DNA of 64,000 nucleotides from Nemophila menziesii (GCA_029959085.1 JARWIR010000011.1:8247840-8311839); one strand, 5' to 3'. Positions 1-12,336 are shown, numbered from the stretch's first letter. The notes: generated from the letters alone by a model not told the origin. A program made the numbers and translations.

Positions 1-59
1 GTTCGTCCTTTTGTGTAGCTTTCTTCCATTTATTTATTTTAACATTCCTCATTATCGAC

Positions 60-2125
60 CCCAAAGTGAAAACTCAATAGATTTTTCTTTGTTCTACCAC
101 CCGTTCAACCTTATTGCACCCATCTACCTATTCACCTTCCATCATTGAATCACATGTTTGGGTAACTACTTTATTCAGTGTTTCTTCCTCTATAGTTGTT
201 AGTCCCTTGCCTTCACCATCTTCCTCGTTTTCAGCTTGTGCATCGTCTAAGATCAACTTTATACTAGCTACCAGGTTTTAATTCTAATCTTTATTAATCT
301 TGAGATTCTCCAATAATCTCTCATACAATTCAGTAAAATTATCTATCTATTTTTTTTGGATTTCCAGCTTCCTTTGTTGATCCCTCATCACATTCTCAAC
401 CATTTCTTTCTCCACGAATAATCGCTTCATTTCCTCTCATATCTCCAATAACTTTTCGTCGGCCTCCATCGCCTTCATTTTGGCGACATGGAATTTTCAG
501 CTCAATGACTTCACATTATTAGGAAGTTTCTCATTTTTCACTTTTAACCTAGCGTTTGGAACATAGCCTTGATGCACCAGTCTCATAACGCAGGATCCTT
601 CCTTGGTAGAATTTTTTGGACTCTACTAGTTTCTCGATCTCGATCACCAACTCGTTTTTTATTAGTAGATTTGTCTAATCGATCCAGAAGTATTACAACT
701 AACATGTCCTTTGACCCCTCTCCATCCTTGTTTAAACCTATAAATCTATATTTGCTCGGTTATGGCTCATGGAATATGTGTTGTTAATCCTCCCCCCTCC
801 CCCGGCGATTTTGCAAACGTGCTTTTTGATGTCGCTTCTTTCCCACTATTAACCTTAACCCCTTTTAACCGCATTTATCATCTAAATCATTCCCCCTCAT
901 GGTGGATCATCATCTATGGAACCTTCGAACATTATCTCTTTTTATTGACTGCGCCCATCCGACACTCCAAGACTTACATTTCTTGTCTGGTTTACATCAT
1001 CTTCATCAGCATCCACACCTTCACCATTATCATTTAACTAGTCATTTATCACATCATCATCCAACCCCTCTTCACTCTCCCTTTCTCACTCTAAATCACC
1101 CTTATCATTTTCCTTTTCACCCTCTTCTTTGTCCGTTCTTTGTTATTCTAAACCTTCAACATCCTAAATAGCATTTACTAACAAATATATTCTTTCGGCT
1201 AAATTTTCCCCTTCATTTCCACTGCTCTTATCAACATTAACCTCCCTGGCTCCTCCCAGCCACTCCTACTCGGCAAAATATGGCACCAGTTCTTTGTGTT
1301 TAACCTAAAATGCAAATAATAGGTTAGGAAAAGTAATTATAATACAATATTCATTACAATATGTCGATTAAGTTACTGAGTTTGACGCCACTACCTGACA
1401 TTTTTTCACCCGATTATTCTGGTTGCGCGAATGAGATAGTGCCATCTTATAAAACTAGTTATTGCGCTAAGTACTCGCTCCTTTCCAACGGATACATGTT
1501 CATAAAACTAAAATTGCATTTGTACAAGTTGAAAAATATCCAGTATATAATATTACAGTTAGAATTCGTTTGCACTAAGGCTAAAAATACTTACGAGCAA
1601 CACGAACACATATCCTACTATAGATTCAATATTCTCGTAACTCTTCATTGAATTTGTCATGAAATTGAGCATCTCAAATGCCCAAATATAGTGCTTCAAC
1701 CAATCTAAGTCTTCGCACACATCAAATTGCCAACCCTCCACTCGATAGTTCTGTTTTGTGACGCACACTATCGTAAGGATCATTATTGACATCGGTTTTG
1801 CAAAATCAACTTTTCTTTCCATGGTCTGATCACCCTTAAGTATCTTTTATGTCTGTCTTTCTATATTCGTTGTCGTCACCTTGCTTATATAACTGTACTG
1901 TTGAATAAACCAATCACTATTTAGTCGTGCCTTCAAAACATTCTTTGGAAATTCTTCTTCACCACACTCAAACCCAAGTATTATCATTATTTCCCTCTAG
2001 GTAATCTTCAATGGCTTCCTTCGAGTTGTAAATTTGTCCGTCTCACCCGAATACCACTCTAGTATATCTCTAACTACCTAGTTAGATTTATAGAAATTTG
2101 GATAATCATTCCTTCATTAAAGAGT
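60..2125 (-). pseudogene. Decayed DUF1985-like transposon-associated protein gene
   Basis: Read on the minus strand, a broken reading frame runs almost the whole length. From about 2110 it gives an N-terminal block ending in the motif ILGFECGEEEFPK, which resembles the 'Ef.ivtGL.cg' core of DUF1985 proteins. These proteins are often carried by Ulp1-protease Mutator-like elements. The block 1822-1595 follows (CEDLDWLKHYIWAFEML). A GTAAGT donor closes it at 1594/1593, and a pyrimidine-rich CAATTTTAG acceptor at 1509/1508 implies an 87-bp intron. Downstream come an acidic segment (about 1140-950) and a Lys/Glu-rich probable coiled coil (about 520-330, for example MKAMEADEKLLEI). Several in-frame stops show it is dead. 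The assignment to DUF1985 rests on motif memory, not a search. It could be another transposon-associated family. Confidence 0.4.
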
Positions 2126-2129
2126 CTCC

Positions 2130-4400
2130 AGACATCTTGATTCAATTACCGTATTCTCAATTAATTATATGTAAAAAAAAATTCTAGGTGGGCTGAATTC
2201 CCTCTTGACAAAGCATGAGTTCTCCCCTAACCTCATATCATAACGATACTCTTCTCATTTTGTAGAATGTGGTACAGTATCACAGATTTTGGGAATTTAA
2301 AGACCATGAACGAATATTTTTATCATACTATTTAGATAATAAAAATAATGCATACTACATAAGGTGTGAAATTAATATTTTTTAGTTGAGGTGCGAAAAA
2401 TCTTCGAGAATTAAAAATATTATCGAGCATAGAAAATTAGAATCTTAAGGATTTTATATCCATAAAAATTTGAGATTAATTTTTTGATATTTTTTTAATG
2501 TGATTTTTCCATTTGTAGGTTAATATGAGGATTGTAAGCTCTTTTGAATATGTCACCTCCCTTCTTGTATAAATAAATGACAAATATGTTAAAGTAAGAG
2601 GTACATGGTTCGAATCCCCTCCCCGAATATGAGTAACCTAATTCTGCTTTACCTTAGGAATATGTACAAGAAGTTGTGTATATTTTTCATAGGATTAGTC
2701 GTGGTGTAAGAAAACTTGCCCATACACCCATGTTTTAAAAAAATTGCGGATATGTCGCAACCTCACATTTTATTATAATATTACATAAAAAATACAATAT
2801 TTTTTTAATTATATAGTACTTTATTTTTATTTTTAATCTATTTAGTGGTAAACTACTGATACTTCTGTCCAAAAATCTTCTATGAAAATTGGGAAAGGAT
2901 GCTAATAAATTTGTTTTTAATTATTTTATTTGTATATAAATGTGTTTCATTTGAATGTGAGTGGAAGGGGATACCAATGAGTTTCTTTGTTTCTTCTTTT
3001 ATTTGAATATTTATGAAGATACGTGTTTCATCTTTCAATGGGAATGAGAGGGGATGACAATGATTTTCAAATTTTTGCTCGAGATGGAAATCATATAGTG
3101 TATCTTTTACTTCCATATTTGAAAAAAACATATAAACACAGAGGATTTTTTTACTTTGAGTATTCATATGTACTTTCAATTGTAATTGAAAAAGCATATA
3201 AATGGAGATGGAATTCCTGCTGTTGGAGTGAGTTATTTGCTACGCATTTTTTGAATTTAAGTATTCTTGCTTGTGAAGAGAAGAGTTTGGGTCTTTGTAG
3301 AAGATGATTTAGGGGTAAAAGACCACGCCAATAAAAAGTAAAAATTTGAAAGAAAAATACCCACCTATCCATTTTTGGGCGAGTGCCGTCTATTTTTTGA
3401 TAGAAGGGGTTTTAGCAAAGACATTGTGTTTGTTCCCCATTTCTTAGTGTTGATTTTCATGACAATGGTAAATGTCTCCACCTCTACTATTGAGCCCATT
3501 TGACTAACATCCAAGGTAATATAACTAATGAGCGTATCTTATATCTGAAGCAGATATAATTTGGGTTATAAATCAGGTTCAAATTTGTATTTCCGTGGTG
3601 AAATTCTGCCCTTAAAAGTTGTTTCCGGGACCCGATTCCACGTAAATAGTTTGACATATTGGACCCCCGAATTTTGTATATTTTTCATCTATGTGAGCCT
3701 GCTAGTTGAAGTTTATAGTTCAGCCCCTAGCTTTGCAATTTTGATGTTGTACAAAAGTTACAACCTTTTTAAATCCAAATTCAGGGGCTTATTTGTTGTT
3801 ATTGCACGAAAAGTCCCTTGCGCTTTTTTGTAAATGGCTATTAGCATCGCCACCATTGAGAACCGATCTAACATCCCCTATATTTTCTAGAATTGTCACA
3901 TTGATCCATGTAATCTTGTAGCCATCATCTGAAGTCCCTAATACTTCTTAGTCTCACATATACCATATACCGGTATTAAACACAAATCTTGTAGAAATCA
4001 CCTGAAGTCCCTATATTCTTCCTAGCCTCACTTGTACCAGTATTAAACACAACTACAACCCCACTATTTTTGAGTATTGACTCATAAGTAAAACTTGCAA
4101 CCCCTATGGCATGGTCTTTATCTTAAATGATCAGTAGCGTGCAAGAGAATAATATTTAAATTCTCTTAGGGAACTAGCATATGGACGAGGATAAGATCGA
4201 TGTTGAACAACCATAAACTATAGTATCAAATTTACTACTTTCATAAAAAATTTAATACTATAACCAACAAACGAGAAAGATGGCCAGAAATGGTCTCCTA
4301 CACACTCTTTTCCATCTCAGGGCTGTTGAAAGCTTCAATAGCTGATTCAATAAAAATTCCAAACCTGAAAATATATAAAAAAATAATTATAAGACCAATT
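2130..4400. other. Non-coding AT-rich stretch
   Basis: No supported gene is seen. Short ORFs on both strands around 2880-3830 have no recognisable domains and overlap one another in antisense, so I treat them as chance. The only clear structure is the tandem duplication at 3912-4050. A GGTTCGAATCC box-B-like string at 2608-2618 has no partner box A. Confidence 0.5.
3912..4050. repeat. Two-copy tandem duplication, about 70 bp
   Basis: Two adjacent copies (3912-3983 and 3984-4050) both begin near AATCTTGTAG, contain CTGAAGTCCCTA and end in AGTATTAAACAC or GGTATTAAACAC. They differ by several substitutions and small indels, so the duplication is not recent. Confidence 0.75.
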
Positions 4401-6460
4401 TTGCACTGGCAAACTGAGACCAATTCAGAATTGGCATGTAATCAAAAGATAAATTTCTAAATTTATGATTGGCCTCAACCAAAAGACAAAATAGCTCTCT
4501 AAAAGACGACTGAAGCCTCCTCCAAAGCCAATTTTATCTTCGTAAATCTGAAAGAATAATTTCACTCCTTAATTTTTCTTCTGTATCTACACACAAAACA
4601 CACTCTATAAGTCTCTTATCAATACAACCAGATATTTAGTTACTAATAGTAAAACGAATTGAAAAAGGTAATTGGCTAATTAATTGTACTTCTGTATATT
4701 TTTGATCAATTTTAACCGAATTTTATTATACATGTAATTGAGTATTCTCTTAAAGTAATGATACGCTAACCATTTTTTGAATCATTAAAGTTTAGCAACC
4801 AAAAAATCAATATCGTTTTACACTCGAACTAATTGTTTTTTTAAATTAAACTAATTAGTTTTAATTTTTTTACACATGACCATAAGATATGCCCTTTGGA
4901 TATCGGATTACCAAATAATAGAATGAGAAGATAGTTAGTCATGGCATTTCAGTCCTTATGGTAAGAATTACTTGTTAGGGTATTAAGATAGAATTCCTTA
5001 GATTGCTGTTATGTTTGATGAATTTGAATTTTATTGAGATAGTTCAGTTATAAGTTTTTTAAGTCTCACTAATTATGATTTTCAAAATTAGTTGTTGTCC
5101 CTTAGCTTTTATAAATGCATATAGCCATAGTATAGTAAAATCTATAGTCTTGCTGTGAAATCCATAGTCTTGTTGTAATATTCATCTAAAAGTTCATGAA
5201 ATATTCAATTGTCAGGAAATTAATTATCCATCTTCTCATAGCTTTATATTTCACATCACTTATGCTAATTCATAAGTAATGAAATTTAGAAAAATAATTA
5301 GAAAATATCTAAGACATAAATTTATTACTAAACTTGTATATTTTCATAAAAACACCTTAGATTGTTCGTATATTTGATGGATTTGATCTTCATTAAGATA
5401 ATTTGGTTTGGTAATTATGTAAGACTGTTATGTGTCACTGATTATGATTTTTAAAATTAGTTATTGTCAATTAGCTTTTATAAATGCATATCTTCGTGAT
5501 GTAGTTGCTGTAAAAACTTTCGTCTAGCTGTAAAATTCATCTAAAAGTTAAATTTTTGATGTTCTTGCTATTAATTATTCATATTCTTGTGCCTAAATAT
5601 TTCATATATTCTAATTCATAAGCGAGAAGATTTAGAAAAATACATAAAAAATATCCAAGAGATGAGTTTATTACCTAACTTGTATGTTTGCGATTGTAAT
5701 ACACACTTTTATATAAGCGCATTCAAGAAAAGTGATTGTTATTTTGTGTTTCGTGATAAAATTTTACTGTTTTTGGTATTTGATCTCATGCTTATGATTT
5801 TCTTATTTTCTTTTTTCTAGGAAGAATAGTAATTTTATGAGGTCTCTGAACATGCTTCTGGAAGGTGTAAAATAGGAGTTTCAAATTGAAAAGATTTGTT
5901 GATGTTAGACATCAATAGTGCATGCAAAATCTGATGATGCGGTCTACTCTATGAAAAACTCCTTTCCCTGTTGACAATATCTGCGCCGCTCAAACATGGC
6001 AGCTTTTTCCTTGTCAGCAAATTTTTCCTTGTCATCAATCTGGATTTCATTCCTGTTTCACTGCATAAATCGTATAAAGCGCTCAAGTATGGTTTTATGA
6101 ATATTCCTAAATCTAAGCTTATCGTTCATAGCTTTATCGAGATAAGGAAGAGTTCAAGCTGCAAACATTGTAAAACATGATAGTGGAACTTTTTTTATAG
6201 AGAAGAACATAGTGGAGAGATTGAATATAGTGGAGGCTATGCAATAACAAAAAAGGAAAAGGATATCCATTGAAGGAGCTCCATTTGAATTGAGTGAAAT
6301 GTTGATACCTTCTTGAGTACTAGAGCTAATATGCTCTACATTGGATGACTCATTAATAATCAGTAGTTTTTGCTTCTTCGGAGTTAAATCCAAAAGGTTC
6401 TTGGCCATGGAATTTCAACAAGGAGGATATTTTGTGTAATTCACGATGAAAGAATTTTCC
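4400..6460 (+). repeat. Copy 0: diverged, truncated relative of the array unit's right end
   Basis: The order of blocks matches 13980-15540 of U1. They are: the Ctctctaaaagacgac/cacacaaaac leader near 4500-4620, a block ending TTTTATAAATGCATAT (5105 and 5475), a TTTTTTCTAG acceptor at 5820, a GAGGCTATGCAATAACAAAA block at 6232, and an AATTTCAACAAGGAGGATAT block at 6411. Identity is clearly lower than among U1-U4. It lacks the hairpin, carrier and amylase parts. It also carries its own internal duplication of about 350 bp, seen as the repeated stretches near 5000-5120 and 5353-5490. I read it as an older, partial copy in the same orientation. Confidence 0.6.
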
Positions 6461-8195
6461 GTTTCGTTTTCCTTCTGTTGTTTATGTAAATGTGCTTTTT
6501 GTTATATTGTTGGTGATCTGTATGAAATAATTTTTGAGTGACACATGATTTAGTGATTTTTTCATTTCTTGTACCATTTAAATTACAGAATTTTTATTTA
6601 TTTATGTTTGTTGTTACTTATGTACAAACTGCTTAATTGCATGGTTGACTATAGCCTAATATAATGCATTACCACCACATCGTGTTAGAACCTTCAAGAA
6701 TCTGATAATTGTAGGACTACATGGCTTTGTATGACAGTCTCTCTTATATAAAACCTTTAGTTCAAGTCTTTAAACCAAGTTATCTCACGAGTAACTATTA
6801 TCTAGTTCAAATACCATTTTGACTAGGGTGTGTGGCATTCCTTAGAAAGAGTCTCTTTACTATACTTCATTTAGGCCAATAGTACTTCATTTTTGTCATA
6901 TTTTTTGCGAAAACAAAAGAGTCTCTCGACACTTACTATATGTGAGCTCATATGGACATTTATGAAAGCCTTCTTTTGAAAAATAAGTCTCGATTTGACT
7001 ATACCAAGGTCATGGGAGAAATTCTTGTGCAGACCCGAGTTTTGTGTTGTACACTACTTTGATTCACAGTCGGTTTTATGAGAAAAATATTGGGAGGCGA
7101 TGGCTGTTTTATGGGAAATGGACAGTTAAGAGTGCTTACTTGATCTTCCGGGGTATTGTTTGTTGATAAAGATTTTTGTTGTGTTGAATTATTTTACAAG
7201 GACTGTGTGTTATTTTGCGAAATTAAGGATACATGTCTTGCACCCACTTTTGGTATATATAGGTATGTGATTAAGATTTATGCGGCTTTTGGGAGACTAG
7301 CTAAGTGTAGGGATGTTTGACAAGAGGCAGAGATGGCTGGATTTAAGTTGGATAAGTATGCAAGAATAGGTAAATAAATCATGGGTTCAGTTATATGGAT
7401 TTAATTTAGGCATTTATTATCTTAACTCTATGCTAGGAAATTTGTATGTTTACACTTGACTCGTTATTCTTAACTACTGAGTGGGAATGCGTCCAACCCA
7501 GTCTTTTGAGATTATCCATGATATAATAGTCAATTTGTGATCATTTTTTATAAAATATTGGTCTATTGGGAACCCACTTTGATAAACTAATGATCAATTT
7601 AAATCCATCTTGATATATCAATATCCGATCATATCATATCCTGAAATTTATTTTGTTGTTGTTCTATTGAAGAATAGGTAAGACCATTGGTTCTATTGTT
7701 GTTAATTCTAATGGCTACTACTTATTCTTTGTGTTAGCTGTCTCTCATGAAGCATTCTACTCCCTTCCCATTTCTCGTCACAACCTCACCCACCACCACC
7801 ACCATATCTTAACGCCCTTACGTAACCTCTCACTCTCCACCTATTCTTTCAACTCCAATTTATATTACATTTTAAACTTATTACTCCATGTTACAGCTCA
7901 TAGGAAGAAAAAAATCAAGGCTGGAGAAACTATTCAGACCGCCGTTCATCCATTGACCACCCGCAGCAATGGTCTTTTCATTTGTTTAGCAACAATTTAC
8001 TTATATTGAGACCATAATTCTCGGATCGTGAATGTATCGTGAATCAAAATGATACTTTTTTAAATCGTTTATAGTATCAAATTATGAATCATAACGCTTC
8101 AGATATTATATTTAAATATATAATATATTCAATATGTATTATATTTGATATTTTTTATAAATATAAATATAAAAAATAATGTAAAATATTTTTTA
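6460..8195. other. Spacer between copy 0 and the array
   Basis: Mostly non-coding. One plus-strand stretch at about 7270-7375 reads IYAAFGRLAKCRDV, a stop, then EAEMAGFKLDKY. This has the look of a pentatricopeptide-repeat (PPR) protein helix pair. No array of such repeats surrounds it, so it is only a possible relic. About 8040-8190 is a very AT-rich segment with short palindromes. Short ORFs elsewhere have no recognisable content. Confidence 0.35.
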
Positions 8196-8598
8196 TTAAT
8201 ATGCTTGGCATATAAATTATGATTTTATATTTTTTGAAATTTAAATTATACTTTTTGAATAATGCTAATTAATGAATTTATTTTAACCACACTTAGAAAA
8301 ACTATATATACATATATATTTTAATTCATCAATTTTAAAAAAAAAACAATATTAGTAATTCATTAACAATTTTCACCTCCACTAAATAATTACATAAATT
8401 GTAATAAAAATAACTAATTGCAAACACTCCGCACGTTGCATCACAAGAGAAGAAGAAAAAAAGTAACTATAAAACTAAATCAATAAGGACAAAAAGGAAA
8501 AAAGACACAAATTAGTAAACTATATAAAATTCATCTACGGTAAAAAAAACTTTCATATGGATGAATAAGTATAACCAAACAAATCCAAGAGACAAAAA

Positions 8599-8647
8599 AT
8601 GAAGAAACAAAAAGGAAATTTGAAAGCCCAGCACAACAGATTTGAAG
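8599..8647 (+). other. Candidate first exon, conserved in all four units (U1 copy)
   Basis: An ATG opens 16 codons (MKKQKGNLKAQHNRFE). A strong donor, GAAG|GTAAGTT, follows. The same block recurs at 16139-16182, 30590-30638 and 37535-37582. Those versions begin MNKQKENLKAQQ, MKKQKDKLKAQQSRFE and MKKQKKKLKAQHSRF then stop. The U2 version has a 5-bp deletion that changes the phase, and the U4 version ends in TAA and has a weakened donor (GTATGT). I do not recognise the peptide. It could instead be a non-coding stretch that happens to carry an ATG and donor. Confidence 0.3.
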
Positions 8648-9046
8648 GTAAGTTAAACATAGAAGATAAGTAAGGGTTTTGATTAGGATTATTATATCAG
8701 GGTTGGATTTTAATTTCGTAATTGTGTAATTAAACATATAAGTTCGGTGAGGTTTGTTTTATTTTTTTATTTCTGAATAGCAACGATTTGGGTTTTTGAT
8801 AGTATGATTCAGTCCGATATAGAATCGCCTTCACTTTCGATACAAAGGCATATATGTATCAATCGTATTGTACCATAAGGTGAACAAAGATGGGCTCAAA
8901 AAATTTCACAGCCTTGGGTAAAATCATAGAACAGATCAATTTCTAATTTCAAGTAATGGTATGATGTATATGTAAACAGAGATATACCTGGAGCTATTAT
9001 GTAAATATGTTGTGGAATAACTCTACATGAAAGCACTAGTTAGGGG

Positions 9047-10004
9047 GTAATTAATTTTTAATATATTTCTCAATTCATTCAAGCTCAAAAACATAGATCT
9101 TCCATTCTAAATATAGTCTATTTTAAAGCTATTGTATAAGAAATTTTAACACTCATTGTTAATTTTGATAAAGTTTAATGGATTTCGAAGTATAGAAGAA
9201 TACAAATAATTATTGTCTCAGTTGGTTCAAGCATCATTTTAGGCGTTTATATCTCACTATAGAAACAATGGGACATGATTAGGCTCTTGGTATGGAAATA
9301 GAAAAACTAATTATTACAAAAAACATTTTTGGTAAATTAAGAGTTTATATCATATGTCAATTGTACTTTTTTTTACAGAATTTTGAATTAGATTTTGCCA
9401 ACTAAAAGTAATTACAATTTTCAGTTCAGCCGCTCAACAATGAAAAAGGGGTCATGTCGTCACTGTGGCACTGATATTAAGTGTCCTATTTCATATCTCA
9501 GCCATAATATATTAATTGCCAAAAAAACTTAGCAATTAATAGATTACGACCGAGATATGAAATAAGACGCTTACTATCAGAGCCACATTGACAACATGAC
9601 CCCTTTTTCATTGTTGAACGGCTGAATTGAAAATTGTAATTACTCTTGAATTGGCAAAATCTAATTCAAAATTCTACAAAAGAAGTACAATTGAAATATT
9701 AGTTAAACTTTCAATTTTCCAAAAATGTTGGCTGTAATAATTATTTTTTCTATTTCCATAGCAAGAGCCTAATCATGTCTCATTGTTTCTATATTGAGAT
9801 ATAAGCGTCTAAAATGATGCTTGAACCAACTGAGACAATAATGATTTGTATTCTTCTATACTTCAAAATAAATTAAGCTTTTTCAAAATTAACAATGACT
9901 GTTAAAGTTTATTATACAATAGTTTCAAAATAGACTACATTTAGAAAAGAAAAGCTATGATTTTGAGTTTGAATAAATCGAGAAATAGATCAGAAATTAA
10001 TTAC
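9047..10004. repeat. Long inverted repeat (hairpin), U1
   Basis: Arm 9047-9519 pairs with arm 9532-10004 around a 12-base loop (CAAAAAAACTTA). The tip reads ATTAATTGC...GCAATTAAT. The base reads GTAATTAATT...AATTAATTAC. The arms carry matching landmarks such as AAAAAGGGGTCATGTCGTCA against its complement TGACAACATGACCCCTTTTT, and they look about 90% identical by eye. No ORF is seen. It may be a foldback or MITE-type element, or a source of double-stranded RNA if transcribed. I found no clear target duplication beside it. Confidence 0.85.
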
Positions 10005-10850
10005 GCGTGTAACACTGTAGAAAGATCCTTTCGTTGAAACCAAGGTGAAATTGTAGAAAATGAAATGTTGAGGCGCTCTTTTCGAAAGAATGAAATGGAT
10101 ACACGCTATACGCGATCATGTTTTCTCAGTGATATGACCAAAAATTGTTTACGGGTTTACTGAATAAAAAAGGCTCAAATTTCACACATGAACTTTTAGA
10201 GATTATCCTAATTAGTGTGAGACTCATGTTCCTGAAGATCAACAATTCTCTACATTGACGCATCTTTCATGTGGAGCTCTTGCTGGTTTATTCAGACAAA
10301 CTATAATAAAATGATGCTTGAACCAACTGAGACAATAATGATTTGTATTCTTCTATACATCGAAATCAATTAAACTTTTTCAAAATTAACAGTGAGTGTT
10401 AAAATTTCTTATACCATAGCTTCAAAATAGACTACATTTAGAAAAGAAGAGCTATAATTTTGAGTTTGAATGAATTGAGAAATATATTAGAAATTAATTA
10501 CGCGTGCAACACTGTAGAAAGATTTTTACGTTGAAACCAAGGTGAAATTGTAGAAAATAAAATGTTGAGGCGCTCTTTACGAAAGAATGAAATGGATACA
10601 CGTTATACGCGATCATGTTTTCTCAGTGATATGGCCAAAAATTGTGTACTGGTTTACTGAATAAAAAAGACTCAAATTTCACACATGAACTTTTAGAGAT
10701 TATCCTAATTAGTGTGTTTACTAAAAACTCAAAGACTCATGTTCCTGAAGATCAACAATTCTCTACATTGACACATCTTTCATGTGGAGCTCTTGATGGT
10801 TTATTCAGACAAACTATAACGTATCCTTAAGATGTTGTTAGTAGTCAAAG
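9811..10850 (+). repeat. Tandem duplication with 497-bp period, U1 only
   Basis: The string AAAATGATGCTTGAACCAAC starts at 9811 and again at 10308. Each copy runs from the outer part of the hairpin's right arm into the first carrier exon. The first copy stops after CAGACAAACTATAA, and the second continues through the exon's donor. The first copy has also lost the segment reading TGTTTACTAAAAACTCAA, which the second retains. U2-U4 lack this duplication. Confidence 0.85.
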
Positions 10851-11283
10851 GTAGGTAGGTTAATTATTTAATTATTAACCTTTTAAGCATGTTGAATTGT
10901 AGAAATTATGGATAATATGTCTTTTTGGTTAAGGTTGAGCATTTTTTATCTTTGGCTAAAAGTGAGCTTTATTTCCGAAACTCAATTCATGATCAAGGGT
11001 GGAGACAAATATTTACTAGACTGAGTATTAATTACTTTAAGGTAAAGAAGGGTGGAGATAAAACATTTGTTGGATTGAGTATTAATAACATTAAGGTAAA
11101 GGATCATAATTATTAGAGATTGATTAATATTTTTTGTTGTTTTGATAGTGTGACTAAAAGTAACATGTTTGTAGAGTTTTGGTTATAGATTGTTCCTTTT
11201 ATGGCGATTGGATTTACAACATATGAAATGATAATGTGTTGGCTCAGTGTTTCCGCTAGAAAAATATCAAAGACAGTGAGTAA
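10652..11283 (+). pseudogene. Mitochondrial carrier gene fragment, three exons (U1)
   Basis: The first exon (10652-10850) ends in a block matching HVPED...LSCGALAGLFGQT.TYPLDVV, the signature of plant mitochondrial substrate carriers of the CoA/adenine-nucleotide type. A GTAGGT donor follows. Here the P-L-D motif is broken by a stop (TATCCTTAAGAT). The second exon (10934-11042) gives DQGWRQIFTRLSINYFK, matching the carrier's penultimate matrix-helix region. The third (11189-11283) gives IVPFMAIGFTTYEM. Membrane carriers of this family have six helices, and only parts of the last two or three are present. The upstream half of the gene is not in the unit. U1 has lost the first exon's AG acceptor. 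Confidence 0.75.
10997..11099 (+). repeat. 51-bp duplication of the carrier exon-2/intron boundary (U1)
   Basis: Two adjacent copies of GGTGGAGACAAATATTT...CATTAAGGTAAAG-type sequence lie at 10997-11047 and 11048-11099. Each includes a potential AAG|GTAAAG donor. Equivalent pairs occur near 24172-24270, 32488-32590 and 46998-47097, so the duplication predates amplification of the unit. Confidence 0.75.
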
Positions 11284-12223
11284 TATTTGTAGTTGTTAGG
11301 GTGTTAATTGTTTAGTTTCAGTTAAGTAATATTTGTAGGCATTGACTTAATATTTATAAGTCATGGATTGAACTTGATTTATGTAGGGAAAATGACTTTT
11401 CCATCACCACCCAACAGTTCACTATTTCACAAATGATCTTTGGTTCAATGGATGAGCGTTCTAGAGCTAGAGTTAAACGAGAATAATGAAATTTTTTCTT
11501 GATATCCATAAACCAGTCGTATTAGCGTTAGATGAAAGAGTTTTTTGGAATGTAATTTATTGTTAAAAGCAAATAATAACACTTAAAATTAAGAATTCGC
11601 CTAATATTTGACAAAATATTATCAATAGTGTAACTTTCAAGCAGGTCGTGCCTTTTTTTAATATTGTCCGGACAAGTTATGTCGTTTAAAAATAATGTTT
11701 TACCATTGCTTGGCCAAAGTCTTAGCAACATCATGTATTGTACCTTTTCCAGCCAAAAGATGTCTAGTAAACTACATAGTTTGTTATTCACTAAACTGCT
11801 ATCGCATCATTTGTTTCTGCAAGTGAAAAAAAAATTATTCAATACTAAAGGTTGATCTAGAATAGTTAAAATCAAAATCAGTTTCATATTTTGATCTAAA
11901 GATATCCACCAAACCAAAGGTAAGCAATATTATATCTAGACTTGGGAATGATGTTACCCATAAAGCTTATGTTGGAGCTCCGTCACTTCCTATCTGGTAT
12001 ATTTTTATATACAATGTTCAAATTTGTTTAAATTTATAAGATTTTAGATGATAAACCGTGTGTATGTGAATTCATGGGATTTGTGTAGAGTTTGAGGATC
12101 TGTGTGTGTAGAGTTTAGGTGATACTTATTGTAAACTTAAAAAGTTCATCTCTAGTTCACCATGTATTATTGATTTATTACTTTTTCCACAGTTACAACC
12201 TATTAAATTAACAATTTTTTCAG

Positions 12224-12336
12224 CTAATGGATCCTAAGGTGTTAAAAAAAATTACTAACATCTAAAATCTTTAAATGTAGATTAAGTTGTTGTAAATTGT
12301 TGGTGGGCTATAGTTGAAGGATGGATAGCTCAGAAA
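12224..12336 (+). pseudogene. Beta-amylase exon fragment (U1)
   Basis: After a TTTTTTCAG acceptor, the exon encodes a degraded version of [16 protein letters not shown], then [17 protein letters not shown] in a shifted frame. The second block is the N-terminal signature of plant beta-amylases (glycoside hydrolase family 14). The adjoining DPEGV..EL motif suits the BAM7/BAM8-type subgroup. The frameshift sits at TTTAAATGTA between the two motifs. In U1 the VDGV motif is further damaged (GTAGATTAAGTTG). No other amylase exon was recognised in the unit. Confidence 0.75.

Noticed and set aside
2564..2640. Possible SINE or tRNA around the box-B-like GGTTCGAATCC
   Set aside because: No box A at the required distance upstream, no cloverleaf, and no tail or flanking duplication.
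7270..7375. Possible PPR protein gene
   Set aside because: Only one short PPR-like stretch with an internal stop. No second repeat was found, so it is mentioned only inside the spacer entry.
8531..8737. Recurring minus-strand ORF (MFNYTITKLKSNPD) near unit starts
   Set aside because: Overlaps the candidate plus-strand exon and intron. Its persistence follows from unit duplication and it has no recognised domain.
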